A DNA stretch of 64,000 nt from contig JAUMIR010000005.1 in the NCBI GenBank assembly GCA_030847615.1, positions 173,938,596 to 174,002,595 of the forward strand, read 5' to 3'. Origin of the DNA: Gambelia wislizenii (lineage: Eukaryota; Chordata; Lepidosauria; Squamata; Crotaphytidae). Shown one piece after another: positions 1 to 11,589 of the stretch. The number at the start of each line of letters is the position of its first letter. The stretch's first letter is position 1. The position numbers and the translations under genes were made by a program. A model generated the notes under the pieces. That model ran no database searches. It was not told the DNA's origin and worked only from the letters and a program-made list of their open reading frames with translations.

Positions 1-1034
1 TACATACGAATGTGGCCAGGACCCCTAGGCAATGAGAGTATTGACTTCATTCACACCATTGATAATCCAGCCTTAGTTGTGCCCTGGTTATAACCATTGC
101 AGCTTCGTTCCAGTGTAAGTAGTCAGATCTCAGGGCCTGGCCCTGAGTCTCCAGTTTTTGTCGGTCAACTCCAGGCAGAGACCAGTTCCAGGCAAGAGGA
201 AAGAGTTGTGTGCAAATCTCCAGCTCAGCTAGTAGAGCAGCAGCTTGTTACAATTTACAAGGCTTAGTTGATTTGTTGCTGAAATTTGCAGACTATCCAG
301 GCTCCAGTCTATGTACTTACTTAATTAGGTTCCTCCTTTCCTTGTAGTTATTGTGGTGCCAGGGCTCATCCTCTACTCTGCTCTGCATCCACCTCCTCGC
401 TATTAGTAGGTTAGATTACATGTTCCTTAGCCCATCTCCCAAAATAAGTAAGGCATAATCCCCTCATTTCACCTTGATTTGGGAACAGCCCTTTTAGCTA
501 AGTCTTAATTTCCAAACTGGAAAATGTGTGTGTGTGTGTGAGTGTGTGTGTGTTTGAATGATAAACTGTGAGCAACTATAGTTGGTACTCAATGCATAAT
601 ACTTAACAACATTACCAGGGGCTGTTCCTGGGTCTCAGATTTTGGCCCAGAATCCTCAGGGCCTGTGATTATCCTGAACTGTCAGCCTTATTCCCATAGT
701 CAATTTGGTCTTTCTAGTTTTGGTTGACTGCCTCCAGCCTCAGGGTTAACCAACAAACAACTTAAAATGTGCTTTCTTTTAAAATTTATTCATACATGCA
801 CAATTGCAGTCGCTAGAGCAGAAGTCATCACATTAAGTATGTGGCTTTCTGATGCTTAAATTGTCTCTCTTGCCTAGCTGCTAACAGTGGGGCTTCATTT
901 CAAAATGATTATGTGGCTGTTTTATTCGTAAAAGCCTAAATCCAACCTTCCCTATAAACCTAGTGCCCAATAAATCTAAGGGAAGGACACCAGTCACTAC
1001 ATCCTAAATCTAGGCCCCTTTGATACTACAAGGT
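1..1034. other. Unannotated stretch with a (TG)n tract
   Basis: I see no gene or recognisable element here. The only simple feature is an imperfect (TG)n dinucleotide tract at about 525-553. Short reading frames are not conserved-looking. Confidence 0.6.
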
Positions 1035-1215
1035 TATAGCAGTTCGATAACATTTTAACTTCCATGGCTCCATCCTACGGAATCCAGGGATTTGTAGTTG
1101 GTCAGGTATTCAGAAATTTATGCTAGAACACTTGAGGACCTCACCAATCCCTACAAATCCCAGGATTCCATAGTATACAGTAACCAAAGTTAAAATGTTA
1201 TCAAATGGCTATAAC
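1035..1215. mobile_element. Palindromic hAT-like MITE
   Basis: The stretch folds on itself. The left arm contains GATAACATTTTAACT, CCATGGCTCCATCCTA and GGGATTTGTAGTTGG; the right arm contains the complements CCAATCCCTACAAATCCC, GGATTCCATAG and AAGTTAAAATGTTATC. This is the layout of a short non-autonomous DNA transposon with long inverted repeats. A second, more diverged member of the same family lies at 53110-53330. The superfamily (hAT) is an inference from general appearance; no clean 8-bp target duplication was identified. Confidence 0.7.
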
Positions 1216-1510
1216 TATGCAGGGTGTGGACTGAGAATGCTCAATAGACAGAATCACCCACTGTCACTCTTGCATCCTCATCCACTATTTCCTGATCTCT
1301 TTGAGTGTTCTTGTTCTGTCATCCGACAAACATGCCCAGAAGCAGCACAAACCGCTCATGTTTCCAGGGTAACCCCTTAGGGTATAGATTATGAGCTCTC
1401 TGCTTTCCAAGAAAGAGAAGAACTCAGTCAGGGCAGCCATTTGGCTAATTTAATTAATTTACAAAGTTGTGCAAAACTCAATATGAGTGATTCGAAGAGC
1501 AAGACTGAAT

Positions 1511-2017
1511 GTCTTAACTAGGCTCTCAAGCTAGCTGCCCGTACCTTCTAAAAGAAAGTTTTGGCAAGCTTCAGTTGGAATTGTTCAGGAAAACGAAGGA
1601 GATTTTCACACAGGGGAAATAACCCCCCGGGGAGATCGGGAGAGAAACGAGGCTGTTCCAGTAGCAGCGTCCCGTTTCGCACACCCCCTTCCTTCTCTCA
1701 ATCTCCCGTCATCCTCCCTCCATGTTGCTTATATTTCTCTCCCACTATTTTTTTACTAATGAAAGTTCTTCGTTAGTGAAAAATAGCTGAACATACTGGG
1801 AGGAAAATGGAAGCGGCACAGAGGGAGGACAACGGGAGATCGGGAGAAGGAAGGGGGTATGCAAAATGGAGCGCTGCTCCCGGAACAGCCCCGTTTCTCT
1901 CCCAATCTCCCCAGGGGTTATTTCCCCCGTGGGAAAATCTCCTAAATGTCTGGCACTTATTCCCTCCACCCCCACCCATAATTGTGGAGAGCAGCACAAA
2001 TCTGAAACAGTTAAGAC
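1511..2017. mobile_element. Long foldback (inverted-repeat) element
   Basis: Two arms of roughly 180 bp face each other around a short centre (ACTAA, about 13 nt, TTAGT) near 1755-1778. Matching blocks in the left arm and in the complement of the right arm are GGAGATTTTC, GGGGAAATAACCCC, GGGAGAGAAACG, GGCTGTTCC, CCCCCTTCCTTCTC and ATCTCCCGT. The outer ends share GTCTTAACT (1511-1519 and, inverted, 2009-2017). Frames on both strands encode look-alike peptides only because of this symmetry; they are not genes. Best read as a foldback or MITE-type DNA element, class unresolved. Confidence 0.75.
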
Positions 2018-2690
2018 TTATTTCATGCACAGGGTTCCCCCCCCCCATACTGAGAGAAAATACCTGTGTAAGAAACAACATGTCCACCATCACTTTTTGA
2101 TTTCAAGAACAGTTATTTATTTTGTCACAAGTAAATGCAGGTTGTGAGGCTTAAATATAAGAAAGCTACAGTAACTGCTGTTGTATCATTTCATTGACCA
2201 GGTTACATTCTGTTCTTTTGTGTTTCTGTGGTTGTTTTTGTTGTTAATTTTTACTGACCACTCTGGGCACTGTTTGGGAAAAATGGGATAAAATCAGAGC
2301 TTGGAAAGTTACTTTTTAAAATGAGTTAGTTACCTTGTTCATTTTTCTGATCATCCAACAGGTCATTACTTGTTACTGTTACTGCGACTATTGTGCCATC
2401 ATAAATGCTCTCTGGTTCCCGCAAGCAGACAATTCAGATAATTCACCTTGGAAATTCAGTGAAAAATGCAAAAGATATTACAAAGCAATCTTTCCCAATA
2501 GCAGCACTATGCAGCCACCCATGTGGCCCTTCCTCCTCTGCTCCCATTGCGCAATCTGAGTCAGCACATTCACCCAGTAATAACTATTGGGCAGACAACT
2601 CATTCATGTTCCACTGAAAAGTAGTGAATTACAGCCATGACCATTGCAGGCAAGAATTCCATTCTAGTTTGTTACTTCAAAAATTAACTA
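2018..2690. other. No recognisable feature
   Basis: AT-rich unique-looking sequence; no gene or repeat family recognised. Confidence 0.5.
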
Positions 2691-2920
2691 CAGTTGTCCC
2701 TCCACATTCACAGATTTGACATTCACAGATTTGAGTATTCACGGCTTGAAAATATTCTTAAAAAAATAATAACCCTAATAGCAAACCTTGATTTTGCCAT
2801 CTTATATAAGGGACACCATTTTGCTATGCCATTGCATATAATGGGACTTGAGTATTCACGGATTTGGGTATTCACGAGGGGTCTTCGAACCAAACCCCAG
2901 CAAATGTGAAGGGACAACTA
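2691..2920. mobile_element. Tigger-like MITE (TA target)
   Basis: A 230-bp element starts CAGTTGTCCCTCCACATTC and ends with its complement (AATGTGAAGGGACAACT plus a mutated last base), flanked by TA at 2689-2690 and 2921-2922. Internal sub-repeats of the type ATTCACGGATTTG occur near both ends. TA duplication and the CAG...CTG ends fit the Tc1/mariner-pogo (Tigger) group. It is the same family as the outer element at 44350-47517, in the opposite orientation. It carries no transposase. Confidence 0.8.
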
Positions 2921-5900
2921 TAGTTACCAAACAATATCATGGGGGGGATGAATTATTCCCTAACTCTGAAATAAATAACCACTTATTCATAACAATCCAA
3001 ATGACTAAAAATGCTCAACTCACATGAGACGATGCACCTGAAGTGAATTGGCCCCCTCAGTTTTTCACTTTAATCATCTTTGATGTCACAGATAGCTTAA
3101 GTCACCTCCACTGAAACAACAGAGAAAATTATTCTTGCCACCTTCCTCAGTTTTGATATTTTGATTTAAGGGAAATATTGTTTGGGAGGCAGTATGTGAA
3201 TGTTAAATCATTGCTTGTATTCAACTGGTGATCTAACGCATGTATATCTGAGTAGGCTATAATGAGCTACACATGCACAGAGCCTAATGCAGAAAAAAGG
3301 TGTATTTATTGGCCTTTTTAATGACAAATTGAAGGGTAGTGTCAAAATTGATACAAAACCTGTCATCTGCTATCCTATTAAAAAAAACAGATTAAGCAAT
3401 CAATCATGGCTTGTTATGCTCAGTGCCATTTAGACAGAGTCATGGTGTTATTTAAATATTGTGGCTTCAAGCAGGACAGGATTCAGTCACCAATGTAACC
3501 ATAGCTGTAGCTATATGCTAGATAGCAGATTCAATGCCTGATTGAAATTAGTGTTAAATCAGAGATGCTTTTGAGAGGGTGCTAATTTGTGAGGGTTGTT
3601 GTATATGACTGCAACCTCCTATCTTGCAGAAAGAGGTAAGTGTCAAAAAATATACAGCAGCAACAGTAGCTAGATAGAGAGTATACATAGCAGACAAAAC
3701 AATCTTAATTAAATATGCAGCATGAACTGAAGTGTCATGATAAAGCATTGATTTCAAAAGAAGTAGAAAGCAAAGTTTTACTCATGGAATACTATCTTCC
3801 TGTCATGAAACAACATTTTACACACAGAGACATGCACATGTCTACCCAGAAGAAAGACCCATTGAATTAAGCAGGACATACTGCCAGGCAAATGTGTATA
3901 GAAGGAATGGGAATGATGCAGCCCTCCAGATCTTTTCAGACAACAACTCCTAGCAACTCTAGCCACCATAGTCAATGGTGAAGAATACTGGAATGCATGA
4001 AAGCTGTATGATTTCCACCTCTGGTATATAGGATTGCAACCTATATCCTATGGAACGGCAAAGAATTTACATTTATGTAGACAGGTGTAGGACTACACTG
4101 TAAGTAAGAGTATCCAAAATTTTATTTTGACAGTACACTTACACACACTCCACAGTAATGGCTGAGAACCTGGAGGGGAGACATAACATAAAGTTCTGGC
4201 CAAGTGGAGCTATGCCACACCCCCTCCTATGGGCCACACCGTTCTCCTGCACTGGCTCCCATCCCATGGCCATTTGGTGGCCTGTGGAGAGCAGGGGGTG
4301 GCTTATAGCCAAATTTACAATGCATCTTCATCTGAGACTCCTAGATTTCTCCTTCCGCTCTCAGCATTCTTTCAGCAAAAGAGACATGGTTCTGAGTAAA
4401 CATACAAAAGACTGTGTTGCCTATGGGATAATCAGAAATTAGTTTTGGTATTAAAGGCCAAATAAGACACTAAATTAAGCCTACACTCCTTAAGTGACAC
4501 TTAGTGGACAAGAGCACTCTGTAAAGGAGCTGTATTGCCATTTTTTTCATGCAAAACAATTGTTATTATAACAGCAGTAAACATTTATATAGTTGCTACT
4601 GATTAGGAACACTGTAGAACCATTGACACAATTAATCATCACAGTATCCTCAACAGGGAAGTAAACTACCAGAGCTACCCTAATAAAAGAGAACATAGTA
4701 TACACTCATATATCCACATGGCAGTCTGGCACTTGAAGCATCTGGATAAGCAGATGTTCAGACAATAGCTCCCAACTGTCCAAATAACAGCTTAGTTCAG
4801 GATTCTAGTTATGACTTTGAAGGTCTTTAATGGCCCATCAAGAGCATCATCTCCTAGTTCTTTAAAATATGTGGCTCACTGCCAGTTGTGCTTATGGCTT
4901 CCAAGTTAGTAAGACAGTCAAATCTGTTTTGGGTTAATACAACTTGGTATTAAAGATATTGAAACCTATCCACAAAATAGGTTCAGTACCTGGGGTAGTC
5001 CCTTTAAAGTTCAGACTAAAACCTGGAGCAGATTCACTACTCCAGTGCCATGAAAGCCACCAGTCACCAGTGGAAAAATATCTTGTTCTTGTCCTTTAGG
5101 GAAATGAGATAACTGAGAGGACTACAGAAGTTCCTTTGTCTGCTGTCACCAACATTACACTATGAAATCTGTCTCCTCCAGGAAATCCAAACAAAACTAA
5201 AAATACAAAAAAGTACATGTTTCTACAATTGATAAATAAGACGGTCATATGTTAAGATATCAAATAAAGACTAAAGTGACAAAAATTGCTGACCATGGAT
5301 GAAAAATGACCACTATAAGTGGGAAAATATGAGAAAGAACATTGAACTGTATGTAGGAAAACACTAAGGGAGATTAGGCAAACTCCATCTCTTAGTTCCT
5401 TCCATGTCAAGACATTTACATTTCATTGAAGTATGTTCATGTATTTTGGATAGTTGCTTTTTTTAAAAATATGTACTTTTACAACTTGCTTGTTACTTTT
5501 CTCTTTTATTCTTCTAGAGCCAGGGCTGGCTTAACCAGTCTGCCAAATCAGCATTTGCGGGAGGACCCACCCAGCCACGGGGTTCCACCCAGCCCATCCG
5601 TCCTAACTCTCCTCCTGCAAAAATCTCCTGCTGGCTTAAAAAAAAAAAGCATCTCCCAAATAGAAACCAAAAGAAAAAGATGGAGCTTTCTTTGTGTGGC
5701 TGATTCTGGAGGGAGTTTGCTGCTCACTTGCCCCCTCCTGCCAGAATAATTGTCAAAAGGCAAGCCAGCCAGCCAGGCATGTGTCGGAGAGGGTGAGTGT
5801 GTGTGTGTGAGAGAGAGGGGGGAGGCATCTCTTTTCTCTCTCTTCAGAAAGGGCTTCTTTCTTTCTCTCTCCCTTCTTTCTCACTTTTTATCCCCGTCTC

Positions 5901-6064
5901 TCTCTTTCCTTCCTTCCTTCCTTCCTTCCTTCCTTCCTTCCATATAGATCCCCTCCATCCATCTTTCCACCTGCTCTTAACATGCCTGTTTTCTCTTCCC
6001 TCCCTTCCCCCCTTGGTCTTCTTCAGCTTCCTCCCCTTGCTGCCAACTGAGTTCAACCTGCAAA
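2921..6064. other. Mostly unannotated; repeat scraps and microsatellites
   Basis: No gene seen. About 3913-3980 resembles a fragment of a short hAT-like element (ACAACTCCTAGCAACTCTAGCC). About 4810-5190 could be a very decayed LINE 3' coding end, but I could not support it. At 5780-5835 there is a GT/GA-rich tract and at 5902-5942 a (TTCC)n tract. Confidence 0.45.
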
Positions 6065-6302
6065 AGGAATTTGTGTGTGTTTGCCTATGCGCCTTCAAGT
6101 CATTTCTGACTAAGGCGAACCTACCATGGGGTTTTCTAGGCAAGGTTTGTTCAAAGGGGGTGTTCCTTTGGCTACCTTTGAGGCTGAGAGAGTGTGACTT
6201 GCCCAAGGTCACCCAGTGGGTATTCATAACTAAGGATTCAAACTCTGATGTTCACAGTCATAGTGCAATGCTGAAATTCTACAACACTCTAGCTCTTTTA
6301 AC
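6065..6302 (-). mobile_element. Sauria-type tRNA-derived SINE
   Basis: Read on the minus strand, a tRNA-like head (about 6240-6302, degraded) is followed by a core containing GTGACCTTGGGCAAGTCACA. It ends in a Bov-B-like tail (GTCAGAAATGACTTGAAGGC) next to 6083. The same element occurs at 16801-17060, 23588-23821, 35776-35930, 38800-38925 and 62945-63178. The core block resembles the MIR/CORE-SINE motif. The tail implies mobilisation by Bov-B, an inference from the shared 3' end. Confidence 0.8.
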
Positions 6303-6422
6303 AGAAGAATATAAAGAACATAAATAAAAAATTGGAGTAATATTACTGGGAACAATGATTTTATTGTTGTCACTAAAAACACCAGTATCCCATTAGTGTT
6401 ACGTGACAGCCTTTGGGTAGAG

Positions 6423-6720
6423 CAGTGGTTCTTAACCTTTTCTTTACCAGGGACCCCCTTTAAATATATTTTGTTGTCCCAAGACTTAACTCAAGATTTA
6501 AAACCCTAATAATATCAACAATAATAGCTAATAATAATAATAGCTAACAACAACAACAATACAATTACACCATCCATTAAACTTTCCCTCAGAGGCACTC
6601 TTGCTTCTTCCTGCAAGTTTGTGGCTGGAGTGGATTGAATGGCAATGTGCAGGCCAAGCCAGCCAGCCAGCCTTTGCCTTGGTTCCTGTCACGTGGCTGC
6701 TCCACTGCAGGGATGAGGTG
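6423..6720. mobile_element. hAT-like non-autonomous element, truncated copy
   Basis: Starts CAGTGGTTCTTAACCTTT, a typical hAT-type terminus. It is the reverse complement of the copy at 50392-50808, sharing CTTAACTCAAGATTTAAAA, the AACAACAACAA tract, CATCCATTAAACTTTCCCTC and the GCCAGCCAGCC block. It breaks off near 6720, where a Tigger-like fragment begins, so the far end is missing. Confidence 0.75.
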
Positions 6721-6916
6721 AGGCATGGATTCTGAAAACCGTGGATAATAGTGAACTTCATTGAAAATAATGAGACTTCTGGTTTAAAATACCACAGAGT
6801 TGCCTTGGAGGGCCTAGAAAATGGCTAGGGAGGACACATTTTCTAGGAAGACTGTATGGTAGGTGTGCTGTTTTGTGTCCCCTGGATAATGAATCCATGG
6901 ATACGGGGGTCCTACT
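6721..6916. mobile_element. Tigger-like MITE fragment
   Basis: Contains ACCGTGGATAATAG and ends GGATACGGGGGTCCTACTG at 6916, followed by TA (6917-6918). It resembles the elements at 14764-15001 and 36495-36716. The left terminus is missing at the junction with the hAT-like copy. Confidence 0.65.
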
Positions 6917-7999
6917 GTAATCTGAACATCCTGTACTGTGAATATGTTAGGTTACATTGACCTGAGATAAACATATGCCCCCCCCAAATAAAGCATTGCA
7001 GGGGGCCCCGAAATTCCTGTCCAGAGCAGTGTGAAAGCTCTCCCACTTCTGGGCTAACTATAGCCCACAGAGCCACCCCTGGTCTCTCATCCAATGCATC
7101 TCCCCTTCCTCAGCCTTATCCCACTACTCAGCCAATTGATGGCAAGCAGTTGAAAAGCCGAGTGAAGATAGGGATGGAAAGAATATTCAAAAATATTTGG
7201 AAATGGTAAAATATATGTGTGTGTGTGTGTTTCTGTGTTGAGAAACCATGACAAGAAGAATCCTGGACTAACAAGAATCTTCACAGTTCAGGGCTTATTC
7301 TGTGGAAAATTTGTACATGTTTGTTTGGTGCAGAAATCAGCATTTTGTGTGCAGGAAATAATCCTTGGGGTTCTATTAATGGTAAAAATAATCCTCATAG
7401 AATTTGCTTGGAATCCTACCTGTCCTAATGGCATTCCACATTGGATCACAGTATTCAGAAGGAGGGGGGCAAATCCACCATAAACTCCACCAGGAAAGCC
7501 TTTGCAGCTTTTCCCATATTTTTTAAAAACCTCCATAGAGAATCTGTATTGTTGCTCATTTGGACAATTGGATTTGCATTCATTAGTATTTGTGAAAGAG
7601 CAGAAGTGGAAGCTGATTTGTCGATGTGGGCAGGGGGCGGAGCTTAATACTAAGGCAAATGCCTGTAGACACCATCTTGGATGTTTGCTTTAGCGATCAT
7701 GTACTTAGGTGATGAAACAGCCTTTTTCTTTTCTTTTTAAAATTTATTTAGGCAGAATATCACACTTTCACACTTTAGATATGTTTTTTTTTTAAAAAAA
7801 TACTCTTTGGTGGCAGCAACTGGTGACAATAAAAACATGAATAATTCACTCGCACCCGACATTTTGATTTGCAGGCATTCCCATTGGGACAGCAAAAGTG
7901 AATAGCTTTGCATGCCTTTGATTTTGCCAGAAAACCGTTAAGACAAATAGAAGCTACTTCAAATTTGTGTTAGTGTGCATCAATCCACATTTTTCCCCT
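6917..7999. other. No gene; (TG)n tract
   Basis: A (TG)n tract lies at 7213-7230. Between about 7280 and 7395 the sequence carries CAGAAATCAGCATTTTGTG-like motifs, possibly another copy of the degenerate repeat described at 8000-8680. Nothing else recognised. Confidence 0.45.
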
Positions 8000-8680
8000 T
8001 GTATTGACAGGCCCATTTTCTGCATGGAAAATAATATTTCAATGCAGAAATATTAATCATAGAATCATAGAATTGCAGAGTTGGAAGAAACCACAAGGGC
8101 CATCCAGTCCAACCCCCTGCCACGCAGGAAATCACAATCAAAGCATCCCCGACAGATGGCCATCCAGCCTCTGTTTAAAGACCTCCAAGGAAGGAGACCC
8201 CGCCATGCTCTGAGGGAGTGTGTTCCACTGCCGAACAGCTCTTACTGTCAAAAAGTTCCTCCTCATGTTGAGGTGGAATCTCTGTTCCTGGAGCTTGCAT
8301 CCATTGCTCTGTGTTTCAGTCTCTGGAGCAGCAGAAAACAAGCCGCACAGAAGATGTTGATTTCTGTGCAAATTAACCATGTACAAATTTTACACAAATT
8401 TTAAATCCCCAATTATAGCATTTTCTGCACAGAAAACAGCATTTCCTGTGCTGGAATTAACATTTCTGTGTTGAAATAATGTTTTCTATGCAGAAAAGGC
8501 TGTTTCCTACACAGAAAATGCTGATTTCTGCACAAAACAACTGCATCACATTTTTTTTTCACAGAATAAGTCCTGAATTGTGAATAGCCTTCAAAAACTG
8601 TGTGGTTTTGAAAGACTTTCTCACAGCAGGAAGAAAATTGCTGAAATTACTTGTTGCTAGAAACTTAGCAAAGAATTACA
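8000..8680. repeat. Degenerate TTTTCTGCACAGAAAA repeat, split by CR1
   Basis: Both flanks of the CR1 fragment at 8058-8333 carry many variants of a short motif such as GCATTTTCTGCACAGAAAAC: GAAAATAATATTTCAATGC on the left, and AGAAAATGCTGATTTCTGC plus AATGTTTTCTATGCAG on the right. The block closes with CAGAATAAGTCCTGAATTGTGAATAG and an ACTTTCTCACAGCAGGAAG segment. The closing segment recurs at 55920-56010 and motif-rich copies occur at 53450-53700 and 55790-56060, so this is a dispersed family. Class unknown. Confidence 0.6.
8058..8333 (-). mobile_element. CR1 LINE 3' end
   Basis: On the minus strand the sequence encodes the CR1 ORF2 C-terminus (FHLNMRRNFLTVRAVRQWNTLPQS, then GSPSLEVFKQRLDGHL). 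It ends in the CR1 signature tail ATTCTATGATTCTATGA at 8058-8075. 5' truncated, non-coding remnant. Confidence 0.92.
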
Positions 8681-10112
8681 TCCCTAAATTGAAAGGGTTT
8701 CACAGGCTATCTTCAACTGGCCTGAGATGTATCATGGAGGGAGGACTGTAAGAAGGTGAGGTTTAAACCTCATGTTGCTCACATGTGTTGTTTAGTTCAC
8801 TAGCTGTATAAAAGGTTTGTTTGTGCATGCATGCAATGTGTGCTCAGTTGTTTCTCCGTGAGGTGAGCAGCAGAGGGGGTAGGTGAGAGAAACCACCAGA
8901 AGGGGAGGGTAGTATATGTGTGGTATGTACACCTGCCCACTGCCAACTTGTGGCCTACTCACTTTGGTTTTGCCATGCATGCATACCCACACCAATTGAT
9001 TGCAACCCCTGGAAGGTTAGGTTTAACTTACCTCTTTTCAGTTGTGATTTTGTTTACGATTTTTAAAAATACTGTATGATTGAAACAAATAAATACATGG
9101 ATTTTAAAAACAAACTTTTTTTTTTTAGCACTGGGTATAACAAGCAAAGACAATAATAGAAAGCCAGGGCTTCTGTTTACATAGGAGGGTTGCATAGCAT
9201 ATATACAGCTGTCTTTTTCATGTGACATATTTGTTTTCTGCAAATGCATGGAGGTCAGAGTGGGATTGTGTCCTTTGGCCTCTCCTTTGAATTCCATTCA
9301 TCTCTGTCTTATTCATCTCTCTGTCTCTGGGCTCCTCTAGATTCCAGTTCCAGGAAATATCAGGGCATTCTCTCTCATAATTCATGCCTGATTGTTTCCA
9401 TTCTGGCATCCAGTTGTCCCCTAAGTATACCAGGTTTTTGATCCTGGTTTGTCACTGGCTATAGCATGGTGCCTGATCCATATGTTTCTTTTTAACGATT
9501 CTTTCTCTCCCTTTTCTCTCCTCTCCCATCTCCTGCATGAACACTACACCTCCCCCTATATACTTCTCCACAAGCAGCCATGTTCCTCAGCTCCCACATT
9601 ATTTCTATTATCTAGCTAGCTAGCATTATTTCTGTTATCTAGCAACTACCTACCTATATATATTGGTTTTAATTTAGGGTTTGTTTGTTTGTTTTTTAAA
9701 TAGTGATAGTGCTAAAGTAATACAAGGCTATACAACTTTAGCACTATAGCTCTAACAAGGAGATTGGGAAGAGAAATGTTCAGACTGGTAACCAGAAATG
9801 TTCAGACTGGTAACCAGAGTGAATTAAGGCTATTGGAAAACTTCTGTGGCAAACACCAACAGTGGAACTGCACAAAAGTAGGCAGTGGGAACCAAGACAA
9901 CGGATACAGACTTGTGACATTTACACTGGACTATATTACAAACTCCCAGGCCAATGGGAGAAAGACCTCACAGTCTGTAGTAAGATTTAAAGTTGAGGTT
10001 AGTATTGGAAAATCATGAAAAAAGCACCAGAACAAGAGGAGTGTTGTCTAGATATCAGGGGGGAAGTTGCATATATACATCTATAACTCCTGCCAAACCT
10101 CGAGGCATTTTA
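8681..10112. other. No gene; two small tandem duplications
   Basis: Unique-looking sequence. ATTATTTCTATTATCTAG is repeated with one change at about 9598-9644. A 22-bp block containing AATGTTCAGACTGGTAACC is duplicated in tandem at about 9774-9818. Nothing else recognised. Confidence 0.5.
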
Positions 10113-11050
10113 CCATAGAATCATAGAATTGGAAACCTCTGCTTAAAAACCTCCAAAGAAAGAGACCACCACACTCCAAGGCAGCATATTCCACTTCTGA
10201 ACAGCTCTTACTGTCAGGAAGTTCTTCCTAATGTTTAGGTGGAATCTCTTTTCCTGTAGTTTGAACCCATTGCTCCATGTCCTAGTCTCTGGAGCAGCAG
10301 AAAACAAGCTTGCTCCATCCTCAGTATGACATCCCTTCAAATATTTAAACATGGCTATCTTAACCTTCTCTTCTCCAGACTAAACATACACAGCCCCCTA
10401 AGCCACTCCTCATGGGGCATGGCTTCCAGACCTCCCACCATCTTGGTCACCCTCCTCTGGACATGTTCCAGCTTCTCAATATCCTTCCTGAATTGTGGTG
10501 CCCAGAACTGGACACAGTATTCCAGATGAGATCTGACTAAAGAAGAATAGAGTGGCACTATTACTTCCCTTGATACTATACGCCTATTAATGCAGCCTAG
10601 AACTGCATTGACTTTTTTTAGCTGCTGCATCGCACTACTGACGTATGTTCAGCTTGTGGTCCACTAAGACTCCTAGATCCCTTTCACATGTACTGCCATC
10701 AAGCCAGGTGTCACCCATCCTATATCTGTTCATTTCATTTTTACTGCCCAAGTGTAGTGTCTGACATTTCTCCCTGTTGAAATTCATTTTGTTAGTTTTG
10801 GCCCACCTTTCTAATCTGTTAAGATCATTTTGAAATCTGATCCTGTCCTCTGGAGTGTTAGCTACCCCTCCTAATTTGGTGTCATCTGCAAACTTGATAA
10901 GCATATCCTCTATTCCCTCATCCAAGTCATTGATAAAGATGTTGAATAGCTCTGGGCCCAGGACAGAACCCTGCGGCACCCCACTAGTCACTTCTCTCCA
11001 GGATGAAGAGGAGCATTGGTGACTACCCTTTGGGTTTGGTCAGTCAACCA
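10113..11050 (-). pseudogene. CR1 LINE, ORF2 C-terminal part and 3' end
   Basis: Minus-strand reading gives the second half of a CR1 reverse transcriptase. It starts with TSGVPQGSVLGPELFNIF and LDEGIEDMLIKFADDTKLGG (catalytic FADD box) near 10870-10991. RFQNDLNRLERWAKTNKMNFN and HLGSKNEMNRYRMGDTWL follow, then the thumb and C-terminal region ([24 protein letters not shown]) at 10355-10630. It closes with the C-terminus LNIRKNFLTVRAVQKWNMLP and the tail TTCTATGATTCTATGG at 10113-10128. Frameshifts near 10630 and 10350 break the frame, so it is dead. The 5' side is truncated just upstream of the TSGVPQG motif. Confidence 0.93.
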
Positions 11051-11589
11051 GTCTGGAAGTGTATGTTCCTTGGCTCCAAATCCTCTTAAGGAAGAACCAT
11101 GGCCTGCTAGCAAAACACACTAATTGCAAGGAATCCCTTCTTGCATGGTATGTCACATACATATCAAGTACACACAGCATGCAGATGGATGAGGATTTTG
11201 TTTCAGTTCATTTTAATCAGGATTTGCAAAGACTAAGATGTGGGAGAAAGCAAAACTGATTGGTTGACCCATTCCCCAATTCATTCTAGTGCATTTTGTA
11301 ACCACAATTTGCCAACACTTATTAAGAAAGGAAGGATGACAGTTTCCTTTCCTACTTCATCTGCATGTGCGGATGGCAGGGTAGTATTTTCACCACTGGA
11401 CATTGCATCTGGGGCACAGCTAACCAATGCTGCCTTTCACACATTCTTTCTATGGCTGGAATGCTGTTGGTGCATCATGTTGCCATGGGTGGTGGCAGTA
11501 TGAAGGAAAAGTCTGTGGGCACAGAGGTGATGAAGAGAGCAAGTCATTGGAGAAATAGGTTGCTTGGAACTAGCAGGTTTTGTCAGCTG
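11051..11589. other. No recognisable feature between two CR1 fragments
   Basis: About 540 bp of unassigned sequence separate two CR1 pieces of the same orientation. No element recognised. Confidence 0.45.

Noticed and set aside
1561..2147. Short proteins on both strands
   Set aside because: The frames are mirror images created by the foldback element.
4810..5190. Possible ancient L2 C-terminus
   Set aside because: Only scattered resemblance after reading through many stops; insufficient to call.
5797..6327. 176-codon frame, Ser/Phe/Leu-rich
   Set aside because: It runs through CT and TTCC microsatellites into a SINE; not a gene.
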